From Sordaria brevicollis (taxonomy: Eukaryota; Ascomycota; Sordariomycetes; Sordariales; Sordariaceae), in NCBI GenBank assembly GCA_033439795.1, contig JAUTDP010000016.1, positions 434,001 through 498,000 on the forward strand: a stretch of 64,000 nucleotides of DNA, written 5' to 3'. The notes beneath the pieces were generated by a model. That model saw only the letters and a list, made by a program, of their open reading frames with translations, ran no database searches and was not told the DNA's origin. Both the position numbers and the translations under genes were made by a program. Positions 61,405 to 64,000 of this stretch are shown piece after piece; within the stretch, counting starts at the first letter, position 1; the number at the start of each line of letters is the position of its first letter.

Positions 61405-63874
61405 ATGACGACGACCACAATGGCGGCCCCCGAATCGCCCCCGTCAGACCATTTACAAGCCTGAGCTGGATGCATTGACATCCCTCCAGCTAATCCTCAA
61501 GACCGTTCGACTGGCTTGGATGATCAGGGGAGATGTGGAGAAGGGCTACTACACGTTGCATAGATGGTGGCGCAATGACTTTTTTGCCTCGCTGCCAATG
61601 CCGACTTCCGAGGTGCTCTACCACGAGCTGGAATTCTATCGTGATCCCCGAGAATACCAAACCTCTGGGGAAGAGGAGTCAAAGCGAGAGGCACAGATAG
61701 TGCTGTGGGAGAAGCTGCACGTCTGCGCCGAGGCTCTGCGCAAGGTGCTGAAGGTATGACATGACCAAGACAATCCTGAGGTGCGTGGACTATCAGGCAC
61801 AGGTCCTGGAGACCATGGACCCTGAGACCGAGGGTAAAGTGCTGCCTGATAACCCCAACTGGTGAGCGATCTCTTTTCCTCAACCGGGCAGAGCTGGTGG
61901 ATACTGGATAACTTGCTGATCTTTGTACTTGTAGGACCGAACTGTCAGAAACCATCCAAGCCCTAAGACCGATCGTTGACCAGTTGATTGACGATGAGTT
62001 CGTCTTGCATTGTGGTAAGTGGAGTCTCAACCTTGCGCCTCACAACTGCCTCGGTACTAATTGCCCGCTGTAGTCCGCAACAAGAAGCTCAGTACTGGGT
62101 GGCCAAGCCTTTCACCAAAACCGATAGGACGTTTCACTGTACCGACAAGACCGCTAGCGTCATTCTTTCGAAGATTTCCAAAGATGGAACCGAGGCGACA
62201 CCGAGCGAACCCATTCTACACTTTCTGTACAATGGAGCATGCAAGAACACCTTGGATTACCCAACAACAGGACAACTCCGGCATAAAGTCATCAACGCGT
62301 TCAAGGACGTCTTCAAGGACCAGTGGGATGGGTTTGGGAGCATCCAAGATCCTTCCAACGGCAATTTACCTGGACTTTTTGAGAACAACGTCACAGGTCC
62401 CCAAAGTACAAGGTCTCCCAGTTGGAGTTTCCTGAAATCATGGGTTGCTAAGGACGGATCAGGCCATGATAACCTGTGCTGGATCAAAGGACATCCTGGA
62501 TCTGGTAAAAGCGTGTTAATGAAGTTCATGGTGAACCAATCTCGGATAGACCCTTCGCTCCTTGGATCTCGCAACATCAAACAGCCCATCATTCTCTCGC
62601 ACTTCTATGCGAATGATGGAAACGGTCAGCTGGCCAAGAACTTCACGATGATCAACCACCTCTTGTTTCAACTGTTCACCGAGGAGCCGCAACTGGTTGA
62701 TGACGTGTTCTTAAGGATGTACTACGAATACTCCTATGGATTTGGCTGGAGCAAAACCATTTTACCTACGTTTCTCAGGGAGCCGGACCTACAATCCTCT
62801 ACATGGTCGCTGGAAAACGCGAAGGAGGGATTTCTCGCAGCACTGCGTGGTCGAGACCACAAGAGGCCACTCTACATCTTCCTAGACGGACCATCAGGCT
62901 TTGACTTGGATTCACGAACCGACTTTCTCGATTACAACTTTCAGTTCTTCGCGGAATTCATTGAGCAAGTGACGGCTATCCGGGAAGGACAAGGTGTGAA
63001 AGTGTGTGTTGCCAGTCGGCCTGAAGGAGGATTCTACAACTACCACCTGAATCGACAAACTTTCAACAAGAACCCATCGATAACGGGCGAAAGACCAGGA
63101 ACAGAAATTATAAGCATCGAAGGCGTCAACGACGGATTTCCCTGCGACGAACCAGGCAAGATGGCCAACCATGACGCCACATTCAAGCTTTACGCGTCAA
63201 TAGTCGAGCAAGCACGCCTACAACCAGAACGGTTCTACAAGCTCGCTGTCTTCGTCAAGCGCATACTGGCACTCAGCTCCCCCGAAATCGTCCACGTGCG
63301 CGAAAATCGCCCGTTCACGCTCCTGGAGCTAGCCTTATTGCTCAGCCCCCCTCGCGAGCTCCACCGCCTCCGACTCCTATCCTACAAGTCCACTTGCGCA
63401 TCGCGCGTCAAGAACTTGTGCGCGCAGATGGAAGAACTAATCAACAAGGAGCTGTATCCATTCCTTACCATCCGAAACTGGACTTTGCTAGAAACGGAAG
63501 AGCAGAGGTACTTATTACGCTTCTTTGCTACAAGTCAGCTAACTCCGTTTGCGTATAAGACTGTTGGGTTTCTTTACCCTAGAAGCATGCGAGAGTTCTT
63601 TACGGGTACGACGGAAGGAAAAGAGTTCTTGGATGCGACTTGGATAGATAAAAGGGATCTGTTGGCGGCGATGGCGAGGGCTTCGAGGTGGGATTTGGAG
63701 TTTCGGTTGCAGTCTTTGAACAATCGTATAACCTCGGAGACCAGCTTGGCGGCACCATCTCTTGGGCATAGCCGTTGCCTGCGGGAGCACAACTATCAGC
63801 TTGTTGAATTTACTGCTGATACAAGGGAGGGAGAGTGGGATGGAGGGGGGAGAAAGAGGCGGAGAGGTCAGTGA
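61405..63874 (+). CDS. NTPase cluster gene I: NACHT-like NTPase with disturbed 5' frame
   Basis: The region from ~62085 to the stop at 63874 is an intact ~600-codon frame. It contains CWIKGHPGSGKSVLMKFM (canonical P-loop), IILSHFYAN, LLFQLFTEEP, LYIFLDGPSGFDLD, VKVCVASRPEGGFYNY and a C-terminal module (FVKRILAL, VRENRPFTLLELALLL, YPFLTIRN), and ends in a basic tail RKRRRGQ. The N-terminal domain (LDALTSLQLILKTVRLAW...) is recognisable at 61466-61753. A Trp-codon phase-2 intron is present at 61862-61934 (GTGAGC..GTAG), with another at 62015 (GTAAGT). However, no in-frame ATG precedes that domain: the ATG at 61405 is in another frame that ends TGA at 61447-61449. A further frame change is needed near 61753, either a 49-bp intron or an indel, and the last junction needs a non-first AG acceptor. 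Either it carries frameshifts or the exon model is wrong. Confidence 0.62.
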
Positions 63875-64000
63875 TGACGGGCGTGTTTGGATGGATGGAG
63901 GAAGATATGCGTGTGATATTTTGCAATCGGAATGCGAGAACGCTGGTTAGAATATGCAGTGCAAGTGTTGTGGTGAAATACATTCTAGAGGCGTTGGTTT
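63875..64000. other. 3' flank of gene I
   Basis: 126 bp of unique sequence to the window end. Nothing further is recognised. Confidence 0.4.

Overview
The window comes from a filamentous ascomycete, most likely a sordariomycete. The genes have short GT..AG introns with CTAAC-type branch sites. One gene is a secreted GH11 xylanase with a fungal CBM1. Large tracts carry the signature of repeat-induced point mutation (RIP): extreme AT richness, CA/TG almost absent, TA in excess, and relic coding frames full of TAA/TAG. The species is not identifiable from what I can see.

Layout. 1-8760 is a RIP-mutated repeat island. It holds a minus-strand Ty3/Gypsy copy (one LTR at 3203-3489) interrupted by an ~880-bp hairpin-bearing insertion, followed by tandem repeats and unclassified relics. 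8761-24021 is ordinary GC-balanced genic DNA with a hybrid histidine kinase (minus), a secreted DUF8021-like protein (minus), an FAD monooxygenase (plus) and a GH11-CBM1 xylanase (plus, one intron). 24022-63874 is an expanded cluster of eight paralogous P-loop NTPase (STAND/NACHT-like) genes, all on the plus strand, which I call A, B, D, E, F, G, H and I. Full-length members have three parts: a ~115-165 residue N-terminal helical domain; a NACHT-like NTPase (WISGxPGxGKS, IFLDG, CVASRPEG); and a C-terminal helical module with conserved FYLNMI, NRPLSLLELAL, SLYEHxLLMP and PYxEHLKLA motifs. I see no WD40, ANK or TPR repeats. A phase-2 intron sits at or beside a tryptophan codon at the end of the N-terminal domain in A, B, D, E, G, H and I. 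The copies range from intact (E, G, H), through frame-disturbed (I) and P-loop-degenerate or truncated (A, B), to C-terminal-module-only (F) and transposon-split (D).

Pseudogene D is split by two DNA transposons, each with a perfect 8-bp target duplication: a 468-bp MITE (30594-31061) and an 11.77-kb terminal-inverted-repeat element (31799-43569). The larger one contains a complete nested Ty3/Gypsy element (34665-42592, 286-bp LTRs, 5-bp target duplication). A third DNA element, a 1.7-kb hAT-like MITE (59359-61065, 8-bp target duplication), lies between genes H and I. The cluster therefore looks like a birth-and-death NLR-like array shaped by duplication, pseudogenisation, transposon invasion and RIP. 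A role in nonself recognition or programmed cell death is inferred from the architecture and not shown by the sequence.
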